Under the pieces are notes generated by a model. The model searched no databases. It saw only the letters and a program-made list of their open reading frames with translations, and was not told where the DNA came from. Both the position numbers and the translations under genes were made by a program. Positions 1-9,899 of a stretch of DNA of 64,000 bases are shown piece after piece; the first letter of the stretch is position 1, and each line of letters starts with the position of its first letter. Source of the DNA: Idiomarina piscisalsi (lineage in GTDB: Bacteria; Pseudomonadota; Gammaproteobacteria; Enterobacterales; Alteromonadaceae); contig NZ_PIQA01000006.1 in assembly GCF_003987095.1 (NCBI RefSeq), positions 124,001-188,000 on the forward strand. Reading direction: 5' to 3'.

Positions 1-219
1 CTTGAGCAGCTAACACCACAGCAATTTAAAGTACTTCAATGCATCGCTGACGGTTTGCTGAATAAACAAATCGCTTACGAGTTGGGCGTACAGGAAACGA
101 CAATAAAGCAGCATGCATCAGCTATTTTACGTAAGTTGGGATGCGTTAACCGAACTCAGGCGGGCATTCTATTTCGGGAGATGCTAGATACTCCGGATAC
201 GACGGATGAGTCGCTTTAA
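1..219 (+). CDS. LuxR-family response regulator, C-terminal end (partial)
   Basis: Only the last 72 codons are in the window; the 5' part lies upstream. The visible peptide is a LuxR/FixJ-type helix-turn-helix: LTPQQFKVLQCIADGL, then NKQIAYELGVQETTIKQH and a recognition-helix tail AILRKLGCVNRTQA. This is the DNA-binding half of a NarL-type response regulator; a receiver domain is expected upstream but cannot be seen. Its 3' end overlaps the 3' end of the opposing CrbS-like kinase gene by 36 bp. Kinases of that type are paired with a LuxR-type regulator (CrbS/CrbR controlling acetate use), so this is probably the cognate regulator. Family assignment is secure; partnership is inferred from position. 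Confidence 0.85.
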   Translation, partial: LEQLTPQQFKVLQCIADGLLNKQIAYELGVQETTIKQHASAILRKLGCVNRTQAGILFREMLDTPDTTDESL

Positions 220-3200
220 AGCTCCGCTTTTCAAGGGTTTCGGAATAAAGTAAGCATCCACTTCTAACGCTTCTTCTCGTAGTGACTCATCAGGGTCGGC
301 CGAATTAATAATGGCTGGCGTTTGAGTATTCCAGAGAGCTCTCAGTTTTCTAACGATATCGATACCAGTAACTCCGTCGTCAAGGTGGTAGTCAGCCAGA
401 ATCAAGTCACACTTGGCTAAATGGCGTATGTCATTTATACCGCCCGCTGATTCTACTTTGGCGCCCCAGTCTGTCATAAGTTGAGAGGTTGCTTCTAACA
501 CTCGTTTATCGTTATCGATGACCAATACCGTCATTCCAGCCAGCGGTTGTGAGTTTTCTACCGCTTCCCGAAGTTTAGGTTGTTTACTGTTCGACTCCCA
601 CCGCACGGCCGGTAAAGAGAGTTTGAATGCAGTGCCTTGCCCTGGGGTAGAGCGCATATCGAGCTTTATATTGAGCAGTTCGCACATACGCTTAACAATA
701 GATAACCCTAGCCCAAGTCCCGGGTTATCGCCAGTGGAAGGTAGCTGGTGAAACTCTTTAAATATTTCTGATTGTTTATGCTTAGGAATGCCTGTGCCTG
801 TGTCAATAACCCAAACGTTGACTGTATTACCATGACGCCTGGCTCCTATTACTATGCGGCCTGACTCAGTGTACCTTACGGCATTCGATAATAAGTTTTG
901 CAATATGCGTGTCAGAAGCTTTCTGTCGCTGTTGATAACAGCCGATGTCGGGTGATATTTAAAGAGAATTGATTTCTCTTCAGCGACAAATTGATAACGC
1001 TCCGCCAGTGGTTTTATCACCGCGTTCAGGTCAACCTCCTGATAGTCGGGCTGTAAGTTTCCAGAGTCGAGTTTTGTCATATCAAGCAGCATAGTGAGCA
1101 GCTCTTCGGCATGCTCCAGCGAACGCTGAATGTTTGTTGCTAAAGGTTGTTGATCTTGCGACAGCCGCGATTGCAGCATTTCGCAAAACAGGCTGGCTGC
1201 ATTAAAAGGCTGCATAAGATCATGGCTGACTGCGGCAAAAAAGCGTGACTTGCTTTTATGGGCTTCTTCCTCAGCGAGCTTAGCCTTTAATAGCTGTTTT
1301 GTTCGCTCGTCAACGCGCTCTTCCAGTTCTTGATTGATTCGCTGGAGCTGCTTCTGCGCCTCAATACGCTCGGTAATGTCACTGTAAGTAGTAACAAAGC
1401 CGCCGCCGGGCATAGGGTTGCCTTGTAGCTCTATGGTCAAGTCACCTTGCTGGCGCTGGTATCGGTACGCGCTACCAGCCTGTAGGTAATCCAGGCGCTT
1501 TTCTATTTCTTCATCGGTGCTGGCTCCGTCCGAACGACTCAGCAGACCGCGTCGGGCATTGAATCGCAAAAGTTCTTCTACTGGCATTCCTGCTCTGACC
1601 AGGCCGTCGGGGTAATCAAAAATCTCTAAATAACGACGGTTCCACGCAACCAACCGAAGATCTTGGTCAACGACACTAATGCCCTGCGGTATATTCTCAA
1701 CGGAGGATTGAAGTAGCTCACGGTTAAACTGATAGAGCTTCGAAGCTTCTGTTGCCCAGTCGACCATGCTTGATACGGGTGCGTCGTTTTGTTTGGAAAC
1801 GGTATCTAAAAGAAGGCGACTAGCAGAGGTACCAATAATGGCAGAAAGCTCTCGTTCAATACGTATAAGCACCGGAGCCGGAACCAGAGCATCTGTATTG
1901 ATGCTCTGGATGTCGATATTGAGGCGCTCGTGAAGGGCTTGCAATTGTTGTTGATTATAAAAGCGAGTCAAGAGTGAATGTACTGTTCCCCAGGCGATAA
2001 CTGGCTGGTTAATATATTCGCTGTTGCTGCTTGTGAGCTGACTATCATTAGTGCGTCGTTTCGACAGAAGTGAAAAAAGAGTGAAACACAAAAGGTTAAG
2101 GCCAAGGCTTAAAAGTACGCCGTTGGCAATGTCGATATCGGTTAGCCGCGAGTTCGACCCAATTGAAGGAATAAGCAGTAGCGTTAGCCAAACACAGGTA
2201 CCGACGAAAAGACCGCTGAAAACACCGGTTTGAGAAGCGCGCTTCCATAAAACCGTAGCTAATATGCCGGGAGCCAGCTGAGCGAGCAGTGCAAGCGATA
2301 AAAGCCCTGAGTTAACCAACGGCATTGAGTCGATAGTCACTTGGTAATAGAGGTATGCCATTAGCATTACAATGACAATGGTGACCCGTCGTATTCTCAA
2401 GATTCGCTTAGGCGTGAAGCTAAACTGGCGCAGCCGGCTTTTTGTCAGACGCAGCCAAATGGGCATAACTACGTCGTTAGAAATCATAATGCTGAGTGCG
2501 AGCAAAGCGATAATAACCATACTGGTAGCGGCAGATAAGCCGCCAATAAATGCAACTAGTGTAATATCGGGTCGCTCGCTGATAAGCGGAATGCTTAATA
2601 AAAACGTGTCGTTAGCCGCCTGCTCGGGGGCTAAGTGCAACGCTCCCAGCGCGATAGGCAAAATGAAAAAGTTAATACTGAATAAATACAGAGGGAAAGC
2701 CCAGCGAGCTACTTTTAACTCGTCGGGGTGAGTGTTTTCTACATAACTGACATGAAACTGCCGTGGTAAGCAAAACATGGACAGCGCACCAAGCAAGATA
2801 TGCACTGTAAATACGTAACCCCCGCCTTCTTCACCGGTCAAAACATCGCGAGTGACTGGGTTTTCGAAGCTGGCTCTAAAAAGGTCGCTTAGCCCGTCAA
2901 AAAGGCTGTAACTTACGAACAAACCAACAATAACAAAAGCGACAAGTTTGACGATTGACTCGAAGGCAATAGCGTCCATTAATCCAGAGTGCTGTTCTGC
3001 AAGACTAAGTCGGCGCGTACCAAATAAAAAACCGAACCCAACCATGAATAAAGCAACTAAGAATGACAGGTCTGAAAGCCACAGCGGACTATTGTCGAAC
3101 CCAGTGACGGCCGCAAAACTGGAGGTAACTGCCCGTAGTTGCAGAGATATATAAGGGACAACAGCAACAAAGGCCGTTAAAGCAACGGCTGCCGCTAAAA

Positions 3201-3531
3201 CCGGAGATTTACTGTATCGAGTGCCTATTAAATCGGCGATAGACGTTATGTTTTTCTGCTTACAATAGTTCAGAAGTTTTAACTGAACACCGTGTAACAG
3301 CAAAAATACGATAATCGCCCCAATATAGGTTGGAGCAAATGCCCAGCCGTAGTAGGCAGATTGGGTGACAGTGCCAAAAAAGGCCCATGAAGTGCAATGA
3401 ACGCCTTGAGCGAGAGAGTAACGGTAAGGTTTTACAGTATTCGTTGAGGATTTATCGCCTCTGTATGCAATAACGAACAGAACAGCGAGGTACGCAATAG
3501 CAGCAAATACCGTAACCTCAATACTCAGCAT
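184..3531 (-). CDS. CrbS-like hybrid sensor histidine kinase with sodium:solute symporter domain
   Basis: A 1115-residue inner-membrane hybrid kinase. Residues 1-490 form a sodium/solute symporter (SLC5/PutP-like) module with about 12-13 membrane segments. A STAC-like linker (about 505-580, ERELSAIIGTSASRLLL) and a PAS domain (about 608-720) follow. Then come a coiled coil, the HisKA helix with phospho-acceptor His770 (FFAAVSHDLMQPF), the ATPase with N-box LLSNAVRY and G-box GLGLGLSIVK, and a C-terminal receiver with Asp1047. This is the CrbS/CbrA architecture; CrbS controls acetate assimilation in Vibrio with a LuxR-type regulator. The ligand here is not known. The gene lies 2 bp after the yadS-like gene, probably co-transcribed, and its 3' end overlaps the opposing regulator gene by 36 bp. 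Confidence 0.88.
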   Translation of the reverse strand: MLSIEVTVFAAIAYLAVLFVIAYRGDKSSTNTVKPYRYSLAQGVHCTSWAFFGTVTQSAYYGWAFAPTYIGAIIVFLLLHGVQLKLLNYCKQKNITSIADLIGTRYSKSPVLAAAVALTAFVAVVPYISLQLRAVTSSFAAVTGFDNSPLWLSDLSFLVALFMVGFGFLFGTRRLSLAEQHSGLMDAIAFESIVKLVAFVIVGLFVSYSLFDGLSDLFRASFENPVTRDVLTGEEGGGYVFTVHILLGALSMFCLPRQFHVSYVENTHPDELKVARWAFPLYLFSINFFILPIALGALHLAPEQAANDTFLLSIPLISERPDITLVAFIGGLSAATSMVIIALLALSIMISNDVVMPIWLRLTKSRLRQFSFTPKRILRIRRVTIVIVMLMAYLYYQVTIDSMPLVNSGLLSLALLAQLAPGILATVLWKRASQTGVFSGLFVGTCVWLTLLLIPSIGSNSRLTDIDIANGVLLSLGLNLLCFTLFSLLSKRRTNDSQLTSSNSEYINQPVIAWGTVHSLLTRFYNQQQLQALHERLNIDIQSINTDALVPAPVLIRIERELSAIIGTSASRLLLDTVSKQNDAPVSSMVDWATEASKLYQFNRELLQSSVENIPQGISVVDQDLRLVAWNRRYLEIFDYPDGLVRAGMPVEELLRFNARRGLLSRSDGASTDEEIEKRLDYLQAGSAYRYQRQQGDLTIELQGNPMPGGGFVTTYSDITERIEAQKQLQRINQELEERVDERTKQLLKAKLAEEEAHKSKSRFFAAVSHDLMQPFNAASLFCEMLQSRLSQDQQPLATNIQRSLEHAEELLTMLLDMTKLDSGNLQPDYQEVDLNAVIKPLAERYQFVAEEKSILFKYHPTSAVINSDRKLLTRILQNLLSNAVRYTESGRIVIGARRHGNTVNVWVIDTGTGIPKHKQSEIFKEFHQLPSTGDNPGLGLGLSIVKRMCELLNIKLDMRSTPGQGTAFKLSLPAVRWESNSKQPKLREAVENSQPLAGMTVLVIDNDKRVLEATSQLMTDWGAKVESAGGINDIRHLAKCDLILADYHLDDGVTGIDIVRKLRALWNTQTPAIINSADPDESLREEALEVDAYFIPKPLKSGALKRLIRRIRSI

Positions 3532-3533
3532 GG

Positions 3534-4151
3534 CTAGTAATGATCCTGATGGTCACGAAACACTGTCAATGACCATTGATATTTAATAGCGCCTAAGCGT
3601 ATGACTAATGTTGCTGACATACCGGCGGCGAGCGCAATAAGTGGTTGGAATGGCACCAGTAACACATATACCGTAGCGCCAACCAGACAGGTCGTAGCGT
3701 AAAGTTCGCCTTTTAGCACCATAGGTATGTCGCGTGCTAAAACGTCGCGAAGCATGCCGCCGAAACACGCTGATATTGTACCCATAATAACGGCAATAAA
3801 TGGGGAGAAGCCTGCAGCTAGTGTCTTTTCGGTGCCCATGGCTGCGAAAAAGGCTAACCCGAAAGCATCCGCTATTTGTAGCGTTGTCATGGGTATGTAG
3901 GCTTTAAATCTTAACCACACAATGGTGAGTAACGCAGCGGTTAAAATGGTGTACAGATAAACTTCATCGTGCGTCCAAAACACCGGCAAGCCAAGTATTA
4001 AGTCCCGAATCGTTCCACCGCCAATAGCAGTCGCAGAGGCGAGAACAATGACACCAAAGCCGTCCATTTTCTTACGAAACGCTAATAATGTGCCAGCTAT
4101 CGCAAAAACAGCGACACCAGCCTGATCTGTCCAGTAGAATATCTGTTCCAT
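3534..4151 (-). CDS. TRIC-family / UPF0126 membrane channel (YadS-like)
   Basis: A 205-residue integral membrane protein made of two repeats of three hydrophobic segments. Each repeat carries the glycine-rich family signature: IGGGTIRDLILG near residue 45 and CFGGMLRDVLARDIP near residue 130. This matches the UPF0126/YadS family, bacterial relatives of the trimeric intracellular cation (TRIC) channels, so a cation channel in the inner membrane is the likely role. It is the first gene of a two-gene unit with the downstream kinase. The 109 bp before it are shared with the divergent regulator gene at 4261 and probably contain both promoters. Confidence 0.85.
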   Translation of the reverse strand: MEQIFYWTDQAGVAVFAIAGTLLAFRKKMDGFGVIVLASATAIGGGTIRDLILGLPVFWTHDEVYLYTILTAALLTIVWLRFKAYIPMTTLQIADAFGLAFFAAMGTEKTLAAGFSPFIAVIMGTISACFGGMLRDVLARDIPMVLKGELYATTCLVGATVYVLLVPFQPLIALAAGMSATLVIRLGAIKYQWSLTVFRDHQDHY

Positions 4152-4260
4152 GTGCGGTATAAAAGGTCAAAATGTTAAGGCTTAGTTTGTCATTAACCTT
4201 TGCTGATTCCCAGCACAAATTATGCCGTCTTACACACAGTCAAGCTAAGGATTAGCGTCA

Positions 4261-5775
4261 ATGAGTGTTACCCAGTGCACCACAAAACATGCGGTTGATG
4301 AACTGGTAGAGTCATACCAGCGCGTGCCTATGCTCATTATAGCCACGCACCCGAACCGGGAGCGTATTGGTGAGCGAGCGGCATTGCTCGACTTGCACCT
4401 ATCAGGAACGGACTATTTAAGTCGTGTAAAACCTGAGTTTGCGAAAAATGGTAATGCCGGCCGCGCATTGCTCGATGAATATGTGAGCCGCTCGCCTATT
4501 ATCTTTGAGGCCACTGACAGTGGTGGCATCAAGTTGCGTGCGCACAGCACTAAAACCGTTCTGACATTAGCCGGCCGCCGCCCTCAGGACGAGTATCTGG
4601 TGAGTGAGGACGAACTGGATAACGGTGTCGTACTCGGACTTAACCATCGTATTGTGCTGTTGTTTAAACGCCTTCCGTTAAAAGACACGACAGTTGACGA
4701 CAGCCATACGCTAATGGGTATTAGCGCAGATATTCAGGCAATACGTCACCGAGTTGAGCATCTGGCGACGTTGTCCGTACCTGTTATTATTCGTGGTGCT
4801 ATTGGTGTTGGTAAGCAACAAGCCGCGTATGCCATTCATAAAGAACAATTTAGCGATAATAAAACCTTTATATCAGTGAATTTAGCCGCAGTTCATGATG
4901 CGGTCGCTGAAGCAGAGTTATTTGGTGTGGTCAGAAATGCTAAGCATCAGCCGGGTTATTTCGAGCAGGCTGCTGGCGGCACTATTGTGTTGGAAGATAT
5001 CGAAGACGCTTCAGACAACATCCACCAATTACTGAGCCGCGCATTGCAGAGCCAAAGTGTCATGCCTAAAGGTAGCACTAAAGCCATACCTATTGAATGT
5101 CGCATTATAATAACCAGCCATCAGGAGAGTAGTGCCGTTGATGAGTCGTCGATGGTATCGATGCTGTTTGAAAAGCTGGCGCCGTATCAGCTATTTATGC
5201 CGCCATTAGTGCAGCGTAAAGAAGATGTTGGCTTGCTCTTCGACGCATTTGTTCGTGAGCAATGGCGCAAGTTGTATCCTGAAAAAGCGGATCAATTTGT
5301 CATACCGGGCGAGTTGATGAAACAGCTGATGACTTTTACCTGGCCGGGTAATGTTCGTCAGCTTCGAAATGTCGCGAGGCAGGTTGTTATCGACAGCCGA
5401 GATCAAGAGCAACTGTATTTAGACCCGCAACTGTTGTCCTTATTGAAGCCTCAGTCACCTCAGACGGGTTCGGTAGAATCCGCGCCTAAACAGCGCCGTC
5501 CGAATAGTGTAAGTCGTGGCGAGCTGACCGGAGCGCTGGAAAGCTGCCGGTTTGAGCTTCAGGCTGTTGCTAAACAGCTGAATATCTCGCGAGCGTCGGT
5601 TTATCAATTAATCCAGCGCTTTGACGGCCTTCAGACAGCGCAGGATCTTAGCGAATCGGAAATTAAAGGCAGCTACGCAAAACACCGGGGCGACACCGAG
5701 AAAATGATGTGGGAATTACGTGTCTCACAGATAGGCTTGAGACGGCGTTTAAAAAGCTTAGGTTATGACATTTGA
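4261..5775 (+). CDS. Sigma-54 activator-like regulator (FHA-like, AAA+, HTH) lacking GAFTGA
   Basis: A 504-residue protein organised like an NtrC-family enhancer-binding protein. The N-terminal 130 residues are compatible with an FHA domain (VSRSPI; DNGVVLGLNHRIVLLFKRL). An AAA+ domain spans about 150-390, with a Walker A-like GAIGVGKQ (179-186), a Walker B-like GGTIVLEDIED and the conserved FTWPGNVRQLRN near 360. Two helix-turn-helix units follow at about 420-453 and 463-502. The segment after AELFG goes straight to YFEQAAGG: the GAFTGA loop that contacts sigma-54 is missing. Walker A also ends in KQ rather than KE/KS, and Walker B has ED for DE. It may bind DNA without activating sigma-54 polymerase. 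Targets are unknown. Confidence 0.75.
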   Translation: MSVTQCTTKHAVDELVESYQRVPMLIIATHPNRERIGERAALLDLHLSGTDYLSRVKPEFAKNGNAGRALLDEYVSRSPIIFEATDSGGIKLRAHSTKTVLTLAGRRPQDEYLVSEDELDNGVVLGLNHRIVLLFKRLPLKDTTVDDSHTLMGISADIQAIRHRVEHLATLSVPVIIRGAIGVGKQQAAYAIHKEQFSDNKTFISVNLAAVHDAVAEAELFGVVRNAKHQPGYFEQAAGGTIVLEDIEDASDNIHQLLSRALQSQSVMPKGSTKAIPIECRIIITSHQESSAVDESSMVSMLFEKLAPYQLFMPPLVQRKEDVGLLFDAFVREQWRKLYPEKADQFVIPGELMKQLMTFTWPGNVRQLRNVARQVVIDSRDQEQLYLDPQLLSLLKPQSPQTGSVESAPKQRRPNSVSRGELTGALESCRFELQAVAKQLNISRASVYQLIQRFDGLQTAQDLSESEIKGSYAKHRGDTEKMMWELRVSQIGLRRRLKSLGYDI

Positions 5776-5913
5776 TTCTACTGAGAGTTGAAAAACTTTC
5801 TGTTAAGATACGCTGTCTGTAAATTACGAATTGTATTTTGGTTGCTTTGTCCCCATATCTCTGGAGAAGCAATCATAACGAATAATAATTTAACGTTAAT
5901 TTGAGGGAAACTT

Positions 5914-6249
5914 ATGGACTTTTTTATTAGCTCAGCTTACGCCCAGGACGCTGGTGGACAAAGTGGTGGCGGTATGGAGCTTATCTTCATGCTGGTCATG
6001 TTCGCTTTGATTTTCTATTTCATGATTTACCGCCCACAAGCAAAGCGCGTGAAAAAACACAAAGAATTAATGGGCTCTTTGAGCAAAGGTGACGAAGTTC
6101 TGACTCAAGGTGGGTTAGTTGGGAAAATCACCAAAGTGAGCGACGAAAAAGACTTTGTTGTTATCGCGTTGACTGACGAGTTAGAAGTGACCATTCAAAA
6201 AGGTGCTGTTACTTCTGTTCTTCCTAAGGGAACCATGAAATCACTGTAA
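5914..6249 (+). CDS. yajC: Sec translocase accessory protein YajC
   Basis: A 111-residue single-pass inner-membrane protein. The hydrophobic segment (about 20-40, ELIFMLVMFALIFYFMIY) is followed by the family signature RPQAKRVKKHKELMGSLSKGDEVLTQGGLVGKI (about 41-72), here spread over two motifs. YajC associates with SecD and SecF in the holotranslocon. The start has a clear purine-rich site (GAGGGA) just upstream. It is the first gene of yajC-secD-secF. The tgt gene that often precedes yajC is not present. Confidence 0.96.
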   Translation: MDFFISSAYAQDAGGQSGGGMELIFMLVMFALIFYFMIYRPQAKRVKKHKELMGSLSKGDEVLTQGGLVGKITKVSDEKDFVVIALTDELEVTIQKGAVTSVLPKGTMKSL

Positions 6250-6278
6250 TGTGATAAAGAAATAAGCAGGGGCACGAC

Positions 6279-8123
6279 GTGTTAAACAAATACCCGTTGT
6301 GGAAAAACTTGCTGGTTATCTTTGTTGTATTAGTGGCAGCGCTTTATGCGCTGCCAAATATTTATGGCGAAGACCCAGCGGTGCAAATTTCCGCAGATAG
6401 AAACGCAACCATTGATGCAAGCACTATGGATCGCGTGCGCAACACGCTGAACAGTGTTGGCATTGAACCGAAAAGCGTGTCATTAGAGAATGAACAACTG
6501 TTGGTTCGTTTGAACTCAGACAACGAACAGTTAAAGGCCAGAGAAACCATTCTTGATAGCCTTGGTGACAACTATATTGTCGCACTCAACCTCGCACCGG
6601 CAACACCCGAGTGGCTGAAAAGCTTAGGTGCACAACCAATGAAGCTCGGCCTTGATTTACGTGGTGGTGTCCACTTCTTAATGGAAATCGATATGGACGA
6701 AGCAATGTCCAAAATTGTCGATGGCATGAAAGACACTGTAAGAGCTGAGTTGCGTGAAGAGCGTATCCGTTACAGCGCCGTTCGAGTTGACGACACAGCT
6801 GTCGAAGTCGAGCTTCGTAACGACGAAGCGTATCAGCAGGCAGCCCAATATCTTGATAACCGTTATCAGGGTTATGTACTTGCTGAAGACGAAGAAAATC
6901 GTATTTTGCGCTTAGAAATGAGCGAACAGAAGATTGTCGAAACGCGCGACTACGCAGTTGACCAAAATATTACCATTATGCGTAACCGTGTGAACGAGCT
7001 TGGCGTCGCCGAACCGGTCATTCAACGCCAGGGCTCTAACCGCATTGTTGTTGAATTACCTGGTGTTCAGGACACTGCCCGGGCAAAAGAAATTCTCGGC
7101 GCGACAGCAACGCTGGAATTTCGCATGGTCGACACTGAAAACGATGTGCGTGATGCGCAAAATGGCCGCGTGCCTTTTGGTAGTGAATTATTACCAATGC
7201 GGGACGGTCCACAGCAACTGCTTAAAGAAGACGTTATTTTAACGGGTGACCACATTGTTAATGCGGGCGTTGGCTACGACGAATATAACCGTCCTCAGGT
7301 AAATATAACGCTAGACGGTGCTGGTGGTAACAAAATGTCGTTGGCAACAAAGGACAATGTTGGTAAGCCAATGGCAACGGTCTTTATTGAGTATGAAGCA
7401 ACTGAAGAGCGCGACCCGGAAGGCAACCTGCAATTCACGAAAAGTGCTGAGGTTATCAACGTTGCCACCGTACAGTCTCGTCTTGGAAGTAGCTTCCGTA
7501 TTACCGGTGTTGGTGCTAACGAAGCACAAAACCTGGCGCTGCTGCTTCGCGCCGGTGCTCTTATTGCGCCTATTCAAATTGTTGAAGAACGAACCGTTGG
7601 TCCAAGCCTGGGTCAGCAAAACATCGATTCGGGTACACAGGCTATTTTCTGGGGCTTTGTTTTAGTTCTGGCCTTTATGGTCGTGTATTACAAGAAGTTT
7701 GGTCTGGTCGCAAATGGGGCGTTGGCAACCAACTTAATTTTAATTATTGGCGTTATGTCAATGATACCAGGAGCGACACTGACCTTGCCGGGTATGGCAG
7801 GTATTGTCTTAACCGTTGGTATGGCGGTCGATGCGAACGTACTTATTTTTGAGCGTATACGTGAAGAAATAAAAGCCAAGCGCAGTCCGCAACAGGCTAT
7901 TCACCATGGTTATGACAGTGCTCTGTCGACGATAGCCGATGCCAACGTCACGACATTAATTGCCGCACTTATTCTGTTCGCTATTGGTAATGGGCCTATT
8001 AAAGGTTTCGCTATTACTTTAGCAATCGGCATTATTACATCCATGTTTACAGCCATTGTCGGTACGCGTGCCATTGTTAACTCCGTTTGGGGTGGCAAGC
8101 GATTATCGAAGCTGTCGATATAA
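6279..8123 (+). CDS. secD: Protein translocase subunit SecD
   Basis: A 614-residue inner-membrane subunit that, with SecF, uses the proton or sodium motive force to pull exported proteins through SecYEG. An N-terminal membrane segment (about 9-27) is followed by the large periplasmic region starting with [15 protein letters not shown]. The C-terminal RND-like bundle of five membrane segments carries the hallmark [16 protein letters not shown]. The length matches gammaproteobacterial SecD. The start is GTG at 6279, preceded by CAGGGG at good spacing; the protein then begins [10 protein letters not shown], the usual SecD N-terminus. It lies 29 bp after yajC and 15 bp before secF. Confidence 0.97.
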   Translation: MLNKYPLWKNLLVIFVVLVAALYALPNIYGEDPAVQISADRNATIDASTMDRVRNTLNSVGIEPKSVSLENEQLLVRLNSDNEQLKARETILDSLGDNYIVALNLAPATPEWLKSLGAQPMKLGLDLRGGVHFLMEIDMDEAMSKIVDGMKDTVRAELREERIRYSAVRVDDTAVEVELRNDEAYQQAAQYLDNRYQGYVLAEDEENRILRLEMSEQKIVETRDYAVDQNITIMRNRVNELGVAEPVIQRQGSNRIVVELPGVQDTARAKEILGATATLEFRMVDTENDVRDAQNGRVPFGSELLPMRDGPQQLLKEDVILTGDHIVNAGVGYDEYNRPQVNITLDGAGGNKMSLATKDNVGKPMATVFIEYEATEERDPEGNLQFTKSAEVINVATVQSRLGSSFRITGVGANEAQNLALLLRAGALIAPIQIVEERTVGPSLGQQNIDSGTQAIFWGFVLVLAFMVVYYKKFGLVANGALATNLILIIGVMSMIPGATLTLPGMAGIVLTVGMAVDANVLIFERIREEIKAKRSPQQAIHHGYDSALSTIADANVTTLIAALILFAIGNGPIKGFAITLAIGIITSMFTAIVGTRAIVNSVWGGKRLSKLSI

Positions 8124-8138
8124 GGGAGGTACAGGAAT

Positions 8139-9077
8139 ATGATTAATTCAGAAGAACGACTTCCCTTTATGCGCTTCCGGGGCGTTACCGGAATCATTAG
8201 TGCATTATTGGTTATTGCGTCTATCGTGTCATTGTCGGTGAATAAGCTGAACTTTGGTCTCGATTTTACCGGCGGTACTTTGCTGGAAATTGGTTTTCAG
8301 GAGCCGGCCGATCTTAATCGCGTGCGCAGCTCTTTAGAAAGTGAAGGCTTCGGCGATGCTGTTGTGCAGAATTACGGAACGCAGGAAGATATTCTTATCC
8401 GTCTGGAACCCCGTACTGACGTAAAAGCCGAAGAACTTGGCTCAAATATCCTCGAAGCACTGCGTGCAGAGTTCGACAAGACAGTTGAAATGCGCCGTAT
8501 TGAATTCGTTGGCCCTAATGTGGGTGACGAGTTCATTGAGCAGGGCGGTTTAGCCATGCTGACAGCGCTAATCTGTATTTTACTGTACATTGCGATGCGC
8601 TTTGAATGGCGTTTAGCGGTCGGCGCAGTAGCCGCATTGGCACATGACGTGATACTAACGTTGGGACTATTCTCTTTCTTGCAATTAGAGTTTGATTTAA
8701 CGGTACTGGCTGCTCTTTTAGCCGTGATCGGTTACTCCATTAACGATACTGTTGTGGTGTGTGACCGAATTCGGGAAACCTTCCGTAAGTTCGCTAAGCT
8801 GACTCCGGTGCAAACGGTTAACCGGGCACTGACTGACACATTAAGCCGTACTTTAGTCACGTCAATTACCACTATTTTGGTGTTATTGACCTTGTTCTTC
8901 TTAGGCGGTCCATTAATTCACGGTTTCGCAACAGCGTTGTTATTCGGTGTGGTTATCGGTACCTACTCGTCAATTTACATTGCAAGTACCGTCGCCTTAG
9001 CCTTTGGTGTAAGCCGAGAAGACTTAATGCCTCCGGAAGTTGAAAAAGAAGGTGCAGACCAGGATCCTCTTCAATAA
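8139..9077 (+). CDS. secF: Protein translocase subunit SecF
   Basis: A 312-residue inner-membrane partner of SecD. It shows the N-terminal membrane helix (about 16-33), the periplasmic signature FGLDFTGGTLLEIGF, and a C-terminal five-helix bundle with VIGYSINDTVVVCDRIRE, the SecF counterpart of the SecD transmembrane motif. Its start has a strong GGGAGG ribosome-binding site. The gene closes the yajC-secD-secF operon; yaaA follows after 35 bp and may be read through. Confidence 0.97.
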   Translation: MINSEERLPFMRFRGVTGIISALLVIASIVSLSVNKLNFGLDFTGGTLLEIGFQEPADLNRVRSSLESEGFGDAVVQNYGTQEDILIRLEPRTDVKAEELGSNILEALRAEFDKTVEMRRIEFVGPNVGDEFIEQGGLAMLTALICILLYIAMRFEWRLAVGAVAALAHDVILTLGLFSFLQLEFDLTVLAALLAVIGYSINDTVVVCDRIRETFRKFAKLTPVQTVNRALTDTLSRTLVTSITTILVLLTLFFLGGPLIHGFATALLFGVVIGTYSSIYIASTVALAFGVSREDLMPPEVEKEGADQDPLQ

Positions 9078-9112
9078 GAAGGTCCTGAGTTAACATTACA
9101 GGAGATTAGAGC

Positions 9113-9889
9113 ATGCTAGCCGTTGTTTCACCTGCTAAAAATCTAGACTATGGCAGTGACTTGCCGAAGTTAGACGTCACCCAGCCAAGAATGCTGGACC
9201 AGGCAGAGGCCTTGGTTAAAGTCTGTCGCAAATTAAGCCCACAAGACTTAAGCTCGCTAATGAAAATTAGTGATAAGTTAGCCGGGCTTAACGCTGCGCG
9301 ATTTGAAGAGTGGCAACGGCCGTTCACGGAAGAAAATGCTCGTCCTGCATTGTATGCGTTTAACGGAGATGTCTACACGGGTTTAGAGGCAGCTTCGTTA
9401 GATGCTGACGCAGTGAATAATGCGCAGCAGCATTTACGCATATTGTCAGGGTTATATGGTGTATTAAGACCTCTTGACTTAATGCAGCCATACCGCCTGG
9501 AAATGGGCACGAAGCTGCAAACCGAGAAAGGTAAAAATCTCTATGAATTTTGGGGTGAGTCGATAACAGAACAGCTCAATAAAGACCTGGACGCTATCGG
9601 CAGCTCAACCTTAGTTAACTTGGCATCGAACGAGTATTTTTCTGCGGTAAAACCAAAAGCGCTGAACGCAGACATTGTAACGCCGGTGTTTAAAGACGAA
9701 AAAAATGGTCAATACAAAGTCATTAGCTTCTATGCTAAGAAAGCAAGAGGCATGATGGCGCGCTTTATAGTGAACCAAAAGCCACAATCTGTGTCTGATC
9801 TTAAAGAGTTTGATGCGGCCGGATACAGCTACAACGAAGACCTGTCAAAAGGTAATGAGTTGGTGTTTTGCCGGGCAGAGCAAAAATAA
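9113..9889 (+). CDS. yaaA: Peroxide-stress protein YaaA (DUF328)
   Basis: A 258-residue cytosolic protein of the YaaA/UPF0246 family. It has the characteristic N-terminus [10 protein letters not shown], the central [13 protein letters not shown] and [25 protein letters not shown], and the C-terminal [13 protein letters not shown]. In E. coli YaaA limits free intracellular iron under hydrogen peroxide stress and binds DNA. The start has an AGGAG site 11 nt upstream. The next gene begins 10 bp after its stop, so the two are probably co-transcribed. Confidence 0.94.
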   Translation: MLAVVSPAKNLDYGSDLPKLDVTQPRMLDQAEALVKVCRKLSPQDLSSLMKISDKLAGLNAARFEEWQRPFTEENARPALYAFNGDVYTGLEAASLDADAVNNAQQHLRILSGLYGVLRPLDLMQPYRLEMGTKLQTEKGKNLYEFWGESITEQLNKDLDAIGSSTLVNLASNEYFSAVKPKALNADIVTPVFKDEKNGQYKVISFYAKKARGMMARFIVNQKPQSVSDLKEFDAAGYSYNEDLSKGNELVFCRAEQK

Positions 9890-9899
9890 GGAGCCCTGA

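Noticed and set aside
7318-7665. 115-codon plus-strand frame inside secD
   Set aside because: Out-of-frame shadow of a strongly conserved secD region with no independent support.
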